Shown here: one piece after another, positions 1 to 8,734 of the stretch
How the letters are laid out: the number at the start of each line of letters is the position of its first letter
How positions within the stretch are numbered: position 1 is the stretch's first letter
From: Paralcaligenes ureilyticus
GTDB taxonomy: Bacteria; Pseudomonadota; Gammaproteobacteria; Burkholderiales; Burkholderiaceae_B
Length of the DNA stretch: 64,000 bases
Assembly: GCF_004346225.1 (NCBI RefSeq)
Contig: NZ_SMAJ01000001.1
Span: 62,001-126,000, forward strand
Direction: 5' to 3'
Made by a program: the position numbers and the translations under genes
Notes under the pieces: model-generated
The model's database searches: none
Seen by the model: only the letters and a program-made list of their open reading frames with translations
What the model was told of the DNA's origin: nothing

Positions 1-735
1 CAGGCCTGCCTGCGCCATCGTCGGCACCGTCGGCATGGTCGCCAAACGGTCTGGCGAGAGCACCGATATGGCTTTCAGCTTGCCGGACTTTATCAGGTCG
101 ACCATGGGCTGGGGCGAACTGAAAGAATACTGGATCTGACCGGCGATCAAATCCGAAATCATCGGCCCGCTACCTTTATAAGGCACATGCACCGTATTGA
201 TGTCTGCGGCCAGATTGAACCGCAGGCCGATCAGATGGGGTTGCGAATACTGGCCGCCCGATCCGTAGTTGATCTTCCCCGGATGCGCCTTCGCATAGGC
301 GATCAGCTCGGTCAGCGTATTCGGGGGAAAGGATGACGACGCCACCAGCATGTTCGGTAGCCAGCCCACTTGCGAAATCGGCTCCAGATCCTTGAGAGGA
401 TCATAGGTCATCACCGCAGACGTCACCGGCGCAATCGTCAACTCGGCAGAGGTTCCGAACAACAAGGTATATCCATCGGGCGTCGATCGGGCGACCAGAT
501 TCGTGCCGATTCTGCCGGTCGCTCCAGGCCGATTTTCGACCACCACGGCCTGACCCAGTTGCTGCGACAGCTGCGTTGCGAATATCCGCGCCGCAACATC
601 TGTGCCGCCGCCAGGGGCATAACCGACGATGAGCCTGACAGGTTTGGATGGCCACGTTGCCTGCGCCATGCCTGTTGCGGGGGCAGCCAGCATGCATAGG
701 GTTCCAAGTACGGTTAACCAGCGTTGCAGGGACAT
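1..735 (-). CDS. Bug-family tripartite tricarboxylate transporter substrate-binding protein (C-terminus cut)
   Basis: Periplasmic solute receptor of the TctC/Bug type, which captures small organic acids for TTT transporters. The visible 245 codons begin with a signal peptide ending near ATGMAQA, followed by the family hallmarks WPSKPVRLIVGYAPGGGTD, RPGATGRIG, PDGYTLLFGT and HVPYKGSGP. The ATG at 735 is chosen because ACGGAG lies 6 bases upstream; an ATG two codons earlier abuts that Shine-Dalgarno. The gene runs off the left edge, so the C-terminus is missing. It follows the dipeptidase-like gene by 15 bases, so the two are probably cotranscribed. No TctA/TctB membrane subunits are visible, as is common for orphan Bug receptors. 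The ligand cannot be told from sequence. Confidence 0.93.
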   Translation of the reverse strand, partial: MSLQRWLTVLGTLCMLAAPATGMAQATWPSKPVRLIVGYAPGGGTDVAARIFATQLSQQLGQAVVVENRPGATGRIGTNLVARSTPDGYTLLFGTSAELTIAPVTSAVMTYDPLKDLEPISQVGWLPNMLVASSSFPPNTLTELIAYAKAHPGKINYGSGGQYSQPHLIGLRFNLAADINTVHVPYKGSGPMISDLIAGQIQYSFSSPQPMVDLIKSGKLKAISVLSPDRLATMPTVPTMAQAGL

Positions 736-750
736 AGACATCTCCGTTGA

Positions 751-1773
751 TTATCCATTGACAGAAGTAAAATGACGCAGCCAGTTGCCGCCAAGCACCG
801 CCGCGGTCTGTTCGCGGGTATAGCCGCGGTCGAACATGCCCTGGGTGAAGTTGGCCAGTTCAAGAATCGTGCTCAGGCCGCGCGGGTAGTCCTGGGTCAG
901 GAACTCGTCGACGCTGCCAAAAATATCCGGACGCCGCGTTCGCCATAGGACGGACGCCGGCATCAGCTTCTTCGCGGCCTTGTAGCCTTCGGTGAAGTCC
1001 AGTCCCAGGCCGACGTTCTCGACGCCGACGGTTCGGATCCAGTGCTCACCGTGGTCCAGCATGTCGTTGAGCGTCGGATCGGCGGCTCTGACGCTGCGCG
1101 GCAGGCCACACACGCCCATGACACCGCCCTTTTGCCCGATCGCCCGCGCCGTTTCGTCGCGGGTGTTGCGGTCATTGGCGTTCACGGTGTAGGCGTTGGA
1201 ATGCGTGCACACCGGATGCCTGGCCCGCACGACGCCTTCGGCTCGGGCGCGATGTCCCGCATGCGACAGATCCAGGATGAGGTCCAGCTCATTGACCGCG
1301 TCGATCAGTTCTTCGCCGGCAAAGGTCAGCCCCGCGTCGCGCCGTTCGCCGCAACCGTCGGCAAATAAGGTAGCCCCCGTATAGGCCAGGCCGAAATAGC
1401 GCATGCCCATGCGAGCCATCGTGCGCAGCCGGTGAAAATCCAGATCGACCATGGCCGATCCTTGCGTGCCGACGATGACCGCCAGCCGGCCTTGCTTACG
1501 CGCCGACTCGATCTGTGCGCCGTTTGTCGCCAGCGCAAGATGCGAACTTTTGGCGATCTTTTCCAGGCCGACATCGAAATTGCGCAACGCATCGCCCCAG
1601 TTCTGGTCAGTGCCGAACGTGACGTTCACTGCATTCACGCCCGCCTGCAAGCAGCGTTCGGCCCAAGGCTCGTCCAGGACATAGAAGAGCGACAGACAAT
1701 CGAAAACAAATGTTTCCTGCGTAAAGCGCTTCGCTTCGCTACTGGCCTGTGGAATGGCTGAAGATCCTTGCAT
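751..1773 (-). CDS. M19 membrane dipeptidase-like protein with altered metal ligands
   Basis: 340-aa member of the peptidase M19 (renal dipeptidase) fold. Second-site landmarks are present: DLSHAGHRARAEGV and CTHSNAY would supply the two histidine ligands, and GLGLDF follows. The N-terminal HxD zinc motif is replaced by FDCLSLFYV, and the position of the bridging glutamate reads TQGS. The binuclear zinc site therefore seems incomplete, and dipeptidase activity should not be assumed. The ATG at 1773 has AAGGA about 10 bases upstream; a longer in-frame ORF reaches 2058 but overlaps the neighbouring receptor gene. It lies between two Bug receptors, probably in one leftward operon, which suggests a role in catabolism of an imported compound (inference). 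Confidence 0.8.
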   Translation of the reverse strand: MQGSSAIPQASSEAKRFTQETFVFDCLSLFYVLDEPWAERCLQAGVNAVNVTFGTDQNWGDALRNFDVGLEKIAKSSHLALATNGAQIESARKQGRLAVIVGTQGSAMVDLDFHRLRTMARMGMRYFGLAYTGATLFADGCGERRDAGLTFAGEELIDAVNELDLILDLSHAGHRARAEGVVRARHPVCTHSNAYTVNANDRNTRDETARAIGQKGGVMGVCGLPRSVRAADPTLNDMLDHGEHWIRTVGVENVGLGLDFTEGYKAAKKLMPASVLWRTRRPDIFGSVDEFLTQDYPRGLSTILELANFTQGMFDRGYTREQTAAVLGGNWLRHFTSVNG

Positions 1774-1835
1774 GACGGGTATTCCTTGAAATGGATGTCG
1801 GATGGCAGTCAATACGGCGTCGCAGTATGCCGCCC

Positions 1836-2828
1836 TTATTCGGGCTTGATGCCCAATTGGGCTGCAAGCTGCCGATACCGGTCGGTTTCGGATTGCAGGA
1901 AGCGGCCGAATTCTTCCGGCGTGCTGGCGATTGGCTGGATATATAGTTCCTTGAGCGTCTTGCGGACTTCCGGCGCGGCCAATGCAGATTGCAATACCGC
2001 ATGCAAACGGGTAACAATCGCCGCAGGCGTATGGGCAGGCGCGAGCAGCCCGAACCACGTGCCGTTATCGAAACCGGGAAATCCCTGTTCGTCCATCGTC
2101 GCAACGTCAGGCAGTGCCGGCAGACGATGCGGCGCCGCGATGGCCAGCGCCTTGAGCTTTCCAGCCTGCACATAGGCCAGAGAGGCTCCCGGAGAACTAA
2201 AGGCATACTGCAGCAACCCGCTGGTCAGATCGATCAGCATGGGGCCACCCCCCTTATAGGGAACATGAGTCGTCTCGATTCCCGCGGCGAAATTGAATTG
2301 CTGGCCCAGGAGATGCGGAATCGAATTGTGCCCACCCGAGCCGTAATTCAATTTTCCGGGATGAGCCTTGGCGTCCGCGACCAGCTCGCTCAATGTGTTG
2401 GGCGCAAATTCAGGCGACGCAACCACCATTCCCAGGCTTTTGCTGATGAGCATGACAGGCTGCAGATCTTTGAGAGGATCGTAAGCCAGCGATTTGACGG
2501 TAATAGGCGCTGCAGTCAGTTCGGCGCCCGTGCCGAACAAAAGGGTGTAGCCGTCGGGTTTTGCCCGCACCACCGAAAGCGTGCCTATCCTGCCGCTTGC
2601 ACCAGGCCGGTTCTCTACGATGACCTGCTGCCCCAGGCTGCGAGACATACGCTCGGCCAGGACCCGGGCGGTCGTATCTGTGCCGCTGCCTGGCGGATAC
2701 GAAACAATCAGTTTTATCGGATCGGCGGGCCAGCCTGGGGTCTGCGCCCGCACCATGGGCGAGCCAAACATGACAAGTAGTGCGGCGAGCACACTTACCG
2801 CCCGCCTCGTTGTGTTGGGAAGCTGCAT
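1836..2828 (-). CDS. Bug-family tripartite tricarboxylate transporter substrate-binding protein
   Basis: 330-aa periplasmic receptor of the TctC/Bug family, complete. A signal peptide ends near SPMVRAQ, followed by WPADPIKLIVSYPPGSGTD, VENRPGASGRIG, PDGYTLLFGTG and HVPYKGGGP. The ATG at 2828 places the hydrophobic signal segment at the N-terminus; an upstream in-frame ATG (2897) would add 23 residues without homology. It is closely related to the truncated receptor at the left edge, so the locus has a receptor duplication flanking the M19-like gene. It is likely the first gene of a leftward operon. Confidence 0.92.
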   Translation of the reverse strand: MQLPNTTRRAVSVLAALLVMFGSPMVRAQTPGWPADPIKLIVSYPPGSGTDTTARVLAERMSRSLGQQVIVENRPGASGRIGTLSVVRAKPDGYTLLFGTGAELTAAPITVKSLAYDPLKDLQPVMLISKSLGMVVASPEFAPNTLSELVADAKAHPGKLNYGSGGHNSIPHLLGQQFNFAAGIETTHVPYKGGGPMLIDLTSGLLQYAFSSPGASLAYVQAGKLKALAIAAPHRLPALPDVATMDEQGFPGFDNGTWFGLLAPAHTPAAIVTRLHAVLQSALAAPEVRKTLKELYIQPIASTPEEFGRFLQSETDRYRQLAAQLGIKPE

Positions 2829-2928
2829 TCTCACAAACTTTTTTCCTAAAAATGGCGGGTAACGAGCTTGAACAAGGGGTTTTACTATAGATTGCACTAC
2901 CCCGGCTCACAAACTGCATGAGCCAAAT

Positions 2929-2943
2929 TACTGCTTCGCAGTA
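2929..2943 (-). terminator. Small GNA-loop hairpin after the nitroreductase gene
   Basis: On the minus strand the sequence reads TACTGC-GAA-GCAGTA, a 6-bp stem with a very tight loop, followed by ATTT. It lies 30 bases past the nitroreductase stop codon. The T-run is short, so termination is only possible, not demonstrated. Confidence 0.35.
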
Positions 2944-2972
2944 TTTTCTTTAATGGCGTGACATTCCACGAA

Positions 2973-3650
2973 CTACGCGCAAAAAGTCACGAACTCGCTC
3001 AAATCAATGCGGCTGGTCGTGAACCGATTCGCCAGACAGCCGGTGTCTTCATAACCCATGGACATGCCGCAAACCACCACTTGATCATCGCCGATGCCAA
3101 GAAGGCTTTTGACTATATCGGGATAATTCGCCAGAGCCGCCTGCGGGCAGGTATGCAGACCGCAGCCCCGGGCCGCGACCATGATGTTCTGCAAGAACAT
3201 GCCATAGTCCAGCCAACTGCCTTTTTCAAGGTCGTTGTCGATCGTGAAGATGAACACGACAGGCGCCTGGAAAAACAGATAGTTCTTTCCGTGCTGCCGC
3301 GCCGTCGCCTCCCGGTCGCCTTTGCGTATGCCGAGCGTTCCGTACAGGCCCCAGCCCGTTTCGCGCCGCCTTTCTATATAAGGGCTGCGCCAGGCGACCG
3401 GATAATATTCGTACTCCCGAGTTTCGGGCCGCTTTTGATTGTGCGCGTCGACCAGCGCCCTCGAGAGTTCATCGCGCTTGGTTCCGGTTACGACATGCAC
3501 CTTCCATGGCTGGATATTGTTGCCGCTGGGCGCCCGGGCCGCGGCGGCAAGTATTTTTTCGATCAGGCTTATGTCGACGGCTTTTGGCAAGAAGCCCCTG
3601 ACGCTTTTACGCGAGGTAATAGCGTCCAGAACGATTTGAGATGTATCCAT
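2973..3650 (-). CDS. Nitroreductase family protein (FMN-dependent)
   Basis: 225-aa nitroreductase-fold flavoprotein, likely an NAD(P)H-dependent reductase of nitroaromatics, quinones or similar. The FMN-phosphate motif RKSVRGFLPK lies near residue 14, followed by ARAPSGNNIQPWKV. The C-terminal half has GMFLQNIMVAARGCGLHTCP and a VVCGMSMGYED segment typical of the family. The ATG at 3650 is used because homology starts directly there; an upstream in-frame start (3710) would run into a REP element. It is monocistronic as far as can be seen. The substrate is unknown. Confidence 0.9.
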   Translation of the reverse strand: MDTSQIVLDAITSRKSVRGFLPKAVDISLIEKILAAAARAPSGNNIQPWKVHVVTGTKRDELSRALVDAHNQKRPETREYEYYPVAWRSPYIERRRETGWGLYGTLGIRKGDREATARQHGKNYLFFQAPVVFIFTIDNDLEKGSWLDYGMFLQNIMVAARGCGLHTCPQAALANYPDIVKSLLGIGDDQVVVCGMSMGYEDTGCLANRFTTSRIDLSEFVTFCA

Positions 3651-3698
3651 TATTTGGCTTGTCCTTCCAACAAATGGCGTCGTGATAGATAGCGGGCG

Positions 3699-3852
3699 TG
3701 GCAGCCACAAAGGGTGCCGCTACATAAACACACCCGCCGCATGTAGTGGCAGCCCTTGTGGCTGCCAAGCGCTAATAATAATCATCTTCACGCGGATGAG
3801 GTGAATCGCCGGCTTTCATACAAATATGGCACCCACAAGGGGTGCCACTACA
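3699..3852. repeat. REP-like palindrome cluster (3 copies)
   Basis: Three ~26-bp copies: 3699-3725 (forward, with one arm mismatch), 3742-3767 (reverse) and 3827-3852 (forward). The unit is TGGCxCCC/ACAAGG/GGGxGCC with a GCTACA tail. The first two copies face each other as an inverted pair. They occupy the spacer between the nitroreductase and ATP-grasp genes. Confidence 0.9.
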
Positions 3853-3883
3853 GGAACATACCTGCCGGTAAATATGGCGCCAA

Positions 3884-4855
3884 TCAGGCCGCGACCGTCA
3901 ATTCCTCGCGAGCCTCGACGAGCTTGTGCAGCTCGTCGCCCAGATAGGCGGCTATCGTACGCATGCCGAAAAGGCCTGCCTCGGCTTCGGCGGCGCTGTT
4001 GTAGTTGGTATTGGTATTGACGTCGTAGGTGTAGATTTCGCCGCGCGAATCGGTAATGAATTCGATACCCGAAATGCCGATACCGTTATCGCCGATAAAG
4101 CGGCGATAGCGCTCGGTGATCGGATTATTGAACCCTTCGATGATCTGAAAGCGCGGCGCGGCGGGCGTGGGCGCCGTTTCGCCGACGGGGCAAAACGCGT
4201 CGCCCACCTGGCACACATCGGCCGGGCAGAGCTCGAAGCCCAGCGAGGTATCGACACGCACCGCATACAGGAAGCGGCCGCCGATGAATTCGACACGGGT
4301 GATGTAAGGCTCCGGAGAACGGATATATTCCTGAATCAGGGTGATCCCGTCGATGGAGTCCTCGAATTCCGGGCTTTCAACGTGTTTTTTCAATGCGTCC
4401 ACGCTGTGGAACAGGTGCACGCCAAGCCCCTTGCCGGCACGATTATGTTTCGTAATGAACGATCCATGCATTTTGCCCGCAGCGGCAATGATGTTGTCAT
4501 GGCCCACCGCCGCGATGGTGTAGGGCGTGCGGATGCCGTAGTTGGCCAGGGCGGCGTACTGCCCAATTTTACTGACCTCGAGCTGCAACGCACGGCTGTT
4601 GTTGACGACGCGGCGGCCATGCGACTCGAGCCAGGCCAGCACGCCGGCGGTGTATTCTGGAGCGTAGCGATGGCCGCGGCTATGCGACGAAGCGCTCATG
4701 CGGTTATAAAACACGCCTTCAGGCGGCGCGCTGGAAAGATCCAGCAGGCCTTCGTTTAAAAACCATTCCTCGTAGGGCAGATCAAGCTCGGCAAACGCGG
4801 CGCGCAGCGGCTCGACCCATACGGCATTTTCGTGAATCACATAGATTTTCGGCAT
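3884..4855 (-). CDS. ATP-grasp domain protein (RimK-like alpha-L-glutamate ligase family)
   Basis: 323-aa ATP-grasp enzyme, a class that joins a carboxylate to an amine via an acyl-phosphate. Visible ATP-grasp landmarks are SFITKHNRAGKGLGVHLF (phosphate-binding loop region, ~residues 135-152), TLIQEYIRSPEPYITRVEFI, and the Mg-binding end GISGIEFITDSRGEIYTYDVNTNTNYN. The start MPKIYVIHEN at 4855 is preferred over an upstream ATG at 4951. It appears monocistronic. The substrate is not evident; an amino-acid ligase or a tailoring role is possible. Confidence 0.82.
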   Translation of the reverse strand: MPKIYVIHENAVWVEPLRAAFAELDLPYEEWFLNEGLLDLSSAPPEGVFYNRMSASSHSRGHRYAPEYTAGVLAWLESHGRRVVNNSRALQLEVSKIGQYAALANYGIRTPYTIAAVGHDNIIAAAGKMHGSFITKHNRAGKGLGVHLFHSVDALKKHVESPEFEDSIDGITLIQEYIRSPEPYITRVEFIGGRFLYAVRVDTSLGFELCPADVCQVGDAFCPVGETAPTPAAPRFQIIEGFNNPITERYRRFIGDNGIGISGIEFITDSRGEIYTYDVNTNTNYNSAAEAEAGLFGMRTIAAYLGDELHKLVEAREELTVAA

Positions 4856-5305
4856 GATCGTCTTTTGATGATGCGCACGGCGCGGATACGCCTGCGCGCT
4901 AATTGGACTTAGCCAGCATAGCGATTCGACCCCCGGTTGAGAACGACGCAATATTCATATGTATATCAGCCTGCGATCTATAGGATGGGCTTTGATTGCG
5001 AGTTTTTATATTAGGCGGACGGTGTGGCCGACGGGATATGGCACCCACAAAGGCTGCCGCTACATGGACTGTTTCATTTAGACACAACTTCAACTCAGGC
5101 AGAAAATCGCTGCACATCGAACGCCCTTGTCGCATACATGCCGTAATTTCATTCAATAGCGGATCAAATTCTTTTAATTCCGTGCATTAAACGCCTGTCT
5201 CGCGCTTGCGCATACGCGCCACACTCCCTACTATCGCTGCAATTCGTCGATCGGCGCCCGTCGCCGCCACCGTTTAAATCCCATTCATCCCCTCACTGGC
5301 TTCTT
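4856..5305. other. Divergent intergenic region with one REP copy
   Basis: 450 bases between the divergent ATP-grasp and EamA genes. It contains one REP-like copy with mismatched arms at 5039-5064 and a more AT-rich stretch near 4950-5010 that could hold the leftward promoter. Short ORFs on both strands have no recognisable protein character. No gene is supported. Confidence 0.7.
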
Positions 5306-6166
5306 ATGATTCATCCTATTTACACCCTGATTGTCAGCATCGGATGCAGCGTCGCCGTATCGGTACTGCTAAAGGTGGCGCGTCAGCAAAGAATTGAAAT
5401 CGGCCAAGCGATTGCCGTCAATTACGTGATCGCGGCCGCTTTATGCTTGTTCATTCTGCAGCCCAATCCGGCGTCGCTGCTCAAACCCAGCACACCGTGG
5501 TGGGTACTGATCGCGCTTGGTGTGTTGCTGCCCGGCATATTCCTCGCCATGGCGGGCGCCGTCCGGCATGCGGGGATCGTCTTGAGCGATGCCGCGCAAC
5601 GCCTCTCGCTGTTCCTCCCGCTAATCGCTGCCTTTCTCCTCTTTGGCGAAGCGCCATCGACGGGCAAGCTGATCGGCATCGCCACCGCGCTAATCGCCCT
5701 GGCCTGCCTGCTGATCCGCCCCCGCACAACAGGCAACGGCGGCAACCTGGGTAAAACAGCAGCCCTGCTGTTATGCGTTTGGGTGGGCTACGGCACCATC
5801 GACATCCTGTTCAAGCAGCTTGCCAAAAGCGGTGCGGTATTTTCCAGCAGCCTGTTTGCGACCTTTGTGCTCGCCGGCGTGCTCATGCTGCTGTTCCTGA
5901 CGATCCAACGCAGTTCGTGGAGCCTGCGCAACATCGTGGCTGGCGTAATTCTGGGTCTGCTCAATTTCGGCAATATCTATTTTTATATCCGCGCGCACCA
6001 GGTCTTTCCGCACAACCCGACTCTGGTATTCTCGGCCATGAATATCGGCGTAATTTCAGTAGGCACGCTGGTAGGCGCCGGTTTTTTCAAGGAAAAGCTG
6101 TCCTGGTTCAATGTGCTGGGCATAGGGCTGGCGATTGCTGCGATTGTGATCCTTATCCCAAAATAG
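5306..6166 (+). CDS. EamA/DMT-family transporter
   Basis: 286-aa inner-membrane permease of the drug/metabolite transporter superfamily. About ten hydrophobic segments form two five-helix EamA repeats, with internal landmarks AINFxxAxA-like 'AIAVNYVIAAALCLFI' and a C-terminal VISVGTLVGAGFFKEKLSWFN segment (the FKE motif of the family). It begins with MIHPIYTLIV and ends ILIPK. The transported compound is unknown; exporters of amino acids or metabolites are common in the family. A REP element follows the stop by about 30 bases. Confidence 0.88.
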   Translation: MIHPIYTLIVSIGCSVAVSVLLKVARQQRIEIGQAIAVNYVIAAALCLFILQPNPASLLKPSTPWWVLIALGVLLPGIFLAMAGAVRHAGIVLSDAAQRLSLFLPLIAAFLLFGEAPSTGKLIGIATALIALACLLIRPRTTGNGGNLGKTAALLLCVWVGYGTIDILFKQLAKSGAVFSSSLFATFVLAGVLMLLFLTIQRSSWSLRNIVAGVILGLLNFGNIYFYIRAHQVFPHNPTLVFSAMNIGVISVGTLVGAGFFKEKLSWFNVLGIGLAIAAIVILIPK

Positions 6167-6199
6167 GCCTATAGACGCAAGCGCTAATTTAATGGGCTG

Positions 6200-6225
6200 T
6201 GGCACCCACAAGGGGTGCCGCTACC
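6200..6225 (+). repeat. REP-like palindrome
   Basis: Single copy TGGCACCCACAAGGGGTGCC followed by GCTACC. It lies between the convergent ends of the EamA and MFS genes, where it could act as a bidirectional transcript-end hairpin (inference). Confidence 0.9.
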
Positions 6226-6236
6226 AAGGAGTACCG

Positions 6237-7514
6237 CTACGACCCGGTTTCCGGCGGAGGATCCCGGGACACATCGCGGCTAACGTCGATCCGCGGATCC
6301 AGCACAACCGCCGCCGGCGAGCCCTGCATGCTGCCGGGCATAGGCACAAAGCTGGTTGGAGCATCCCCGCTGCGATTCTTGCCAGTGACCTTTCGTGGGT
6401 GGATAAAAACAATCATCACCACAGCGCATGCCGACACAAACACATAAAACATGCCGGAACTGATGCCGCGCATCAAGGCACCCACCAACATGGGGCCTAT
6501 ACAAGCACCCACGCCGTAGACCATCAACAAAACCGCGCTCAAGCCTACCCGGCGCTCAGGTTCGATATTGTCGTTGGCAAACGCCGCGCCCAGCGGGTAC
6601 ATCGTGAACTGCAAAATCCCATAAGCGGCCGAGAACGACAGCAAAGCCCAATACGGGAACTGCCACCAGCCCCACAGAGGAATAGTCACCAGCAATAGCA
6701 GAAACGCATTGGCGCGAATCAGGCTAGCCCGATTAAGCCGGTCCGCCAACCACCCCATGGGCCACTGCGCCAACAGGCCGGCCGCCACGGCGGCCGCCAG
6801 GTACACAGCCGCCTGATTGCTGGACAAACCCGCCTTGACCGCATACACCGCCGCCAGCGCATAAAACGCGCCATTAATATTTCCGGTAATAAAAAAAGCC
6901 AGCAGGGACATCGGCACGCGCGCCAGGTAATACTTGATCATGATGGGCGCGGGCAACTGCACCGCAGGGTGCGTGCGCCCAGTCAGCGCGACCGGCACAA
7001 GGCACAAGGCGGTGCTCATGGCGACAAACACCAGCGGCTCGTAGTTCAGAAAAGGAAACAGCGTAATGGACAGCTGCCCCGCTACCGTGCCCAGGCCGGA
7101 GAACACCATATAGAACGCAAACACACGCCCGCGCAGATGGTTTTCGGTCTGCTCGTTAAGCCAGCTTTCAATCACCATGAACTGCGTAACCATGCCTATG
7201 CCCGCGACAAAGCGGCAGGCCAGCCACACCCACAAATTGTCGACGAGCGACTGAACCAGCACGGTGATCGTGACAATCGCGGCGCTGGCCACAAAGGCGC
7301 GAATATGGCCGACCCGGATAATCAGCTGGTGGCCAATCCGCGCGCCAAAGACCAGGCCCAGGTAATACGCTGCGATGACCGCGCCCACCCAGAGTTCGGA
7401 CACCGAAGTGGCGGTGAAACGCAGGCCTACATAGGTGTTGAACAGGCCTGCGCCCGATTGCAGTAAAAGCGTCGCAATGAATAAAGAAAAAAACGAAGCG
7501 ACCGACTTAAACAT
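6237..7514 (-). CDS. MFS transporter (YcaD-like)
   Basis: 425-aa major facilitator permease with twelve predicted helices. The order of motifs resembles the YcaD group: NTYVGLRFTATSVSELWVG in helices 1-2, HIRAF after helix 2-3, VIESWLNEQTENHLRGRVF around helix 4-5, and WLADRLNRASLI between helices 8 and 9. The polar C-terminal tail (last ~45 residues, rich in Pro, Ser and Arg) extends to within 12 bases of a REP copy. Its substrate is unknown. The start at 7514 is an ATG followed directly by helix 1. Confidence 0.88.
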   Translation of the reverse strand: MFKSVASFFSLFIATLLLQSGAGLFNTYVGLRFTATSVSELWVGAVIAAYYLGLVFGARIGHQLIIRVGHIRAFVASAAIVTITVLVQSLVDNLWVWLACRFVAGIGMVTQFMVIESWLNEQTENHLRGRVFAFYMVFSGLGTVAGQLSITLFPFLNYEPLVFVAMSTALCLVPVALTGRTHPAVQLPAPIMIKYYLARVPMSLLAFFITGNINGAFYALAAVYAVKAGLSSNQAAVYLAAAVAAGLLAQWPMGWLADRLNRASLIRANAFLLLLVTIPLWGWWQFPYWALLSFSAAYGILQFTMYPLGAAFANDNIEPERRVGLSAVLLMVYGVGACIGPMLVGALMRGISSGMFYVFVSACAVVMIVFIHPRKVTGKNRSGDAPTSFVPMPGSMQGSPAAVVLDPRIDVSRDVSRDPPPETGS

Positions 7515-7550
7515 AAGCGTGCGGGGTCATGGGATCGGCGCGCTAAATCC

Positions 7551-8054
7551 TTAGAGTTGGCCCAGCAGGGTTGCGGCATCGCTTACTTTGAGCGCGGTGC
7601 CCTCTTCGAGGTTAAGGTGCTTGACCACCCCGTCTTTCAAAATGGCCGAAAAACGCCGCGACCGCACGCCCAGGCCGCGGCCGGACAAGTCCAGGTCCAG
7701 ACCCAGCTTACGGACCCATTCGGCGCTGCCGTCGGCCAGCATGCGCACCCGGCCGTTTACACCCTGGTCGCGGCCCCAGGCCCCCATCACAAAGGGGTCA
7801 TTGACGGACACACACCATACCTCGTCCACTCCCTTGGCTTTCAGTTTGTCGCTTAATTCGAGATAGCCCGGCAGATGCTGATTGGAGCACGTGGGCGTAA
7901 AAGCGCCCGGCACTGCGCACAGGGCTATCGTTTTACCCTTGGTCAGATCAGCGACTTTGAAGCTGTTTGGCCCGAGCGTGCAGCCCGCCGTCTCGGTTTC
8001 GATGAATTCAGTCAATGTGGCGTCGGGAACGCGATCACCTACTTTTATAGTCAT
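7551..8054 (-). CDS. Peroxiredoxin (Prx5-type, thiol peroxidase)
   Basis: 167-aa peroxidase that reduces H2O2 or alkyl hydroperoxides through a cysteine sulfenate. The signature PGAFTPTCS places the peroxidatic cysteine at residue 56. The domain starts with IKVGDRVPDATL and carries VNDPFVMGAWGRDQGV, typical of the PRX5/AhpC-TSA redoxin group. Other cysteines at 25 and 46 could act as resolving residues. A GGAG motif precedes the ATG at 8054. It lies 36 bases downstream of the MFS start codon on the same strand, so it precedes that gene in transcription order only from the right side. Confidence 0.93.
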   Translation of the reverse strand: MTIKVGDRVPDATLTEFIETETAGCTLGPNSFKVADLTKGKTIALCAVPGAFTPTCSNQHLPGYLELSDKLKAKGVDEVWCVSVNDPFVMGAWGRDQGVNGRVRMLADGSAEWVRKLGLDLDLSGRGLGVRSRRFSAILKDGVVKHLNLEEGTALKVSDAATLLGQL

Positions 8055-8284
8055 TTAATGCTCCTTGCTTGCAACGGTTACCGCTTGCCTTCGCATGAAG
8101 GCTGGAACTTGTAATCATACGACGTTGTCAATGATTATGTCGCGGCGCAAAAAGCCTTTTTACAGCAGCGTTCCGGTCGACACATTTCCACACGCTTATT
8201 TCACGACTTGGTAACGCTTGTCGAGCACAATAGTACCCACTGAGCGGTGGCGAATCTGCACCGCACTTTTACAGGGAGCTCCAT

Positions 8285-8677
8285 GTGATACTACCCAAGC
8301 TTTCAGCCGCCATTCTGTCCATGGCCTTGCTGGGCAGCGCGTACGCCGCCCCAAACATAGACCCCGATACGTCGCTCGATCAATGGGTCGTCATGTCCGG
8401 CGCCACGAACGGCGCCGCCGATGCCCTGGGCGCCAGCGAAGAGGATTTGGACAAACACCGTACCACCGCCCGGGCGCACCTGACGCGTTACGCCACGGAA
8501 CACGGCGCGCAGATCGAACAATTCGAAGCCTTGTTCGAGCGCGGCATGATCGAAGGCAAAAAACTGGTCGAAGACCGGGCAAGCCTGGCGAGCGTCAAGG
8601 GGCAAAACGCTATCAGCGGCTTTCGCCACGACATCAGCATCGATTACGAAACCGTCAAAGACGCGCTCGACACCTGA
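8285..8677 (+). CDS. Small exported hypothetical protein
   Basis: 130-aa protein with a clear Sec signal peptide (hydrophobic core LSAAILSMALLGS, cleavage after AYA). The mature part is acidic and helical, without cysteines or metal-binding motifs. The start is a GTG at 8285 behind AGGGAG; an ATG two bases earlier is out of frame and stops at once. It precedes moaC by 57 bases on the same strand. I do not recognise a family. Confidence 0.65.
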   Translation: MILPKLSAAILSMALLGSAYAAPNIDPDTSLDQWVVMSGATNGAADALGASEEDLDKHRTTARAHLTRYATEHGAQIEQFEALFERGMIEGKKLVEDRASLASVKGQNAISGFRHDISIDYETVKDALDT

Positions 8678-8734
8678 CCCGGCACGGGTCTATTCCGTAT
8701 ATCATAGGGCTATGGCATTTTTCTGACTTGGCCC

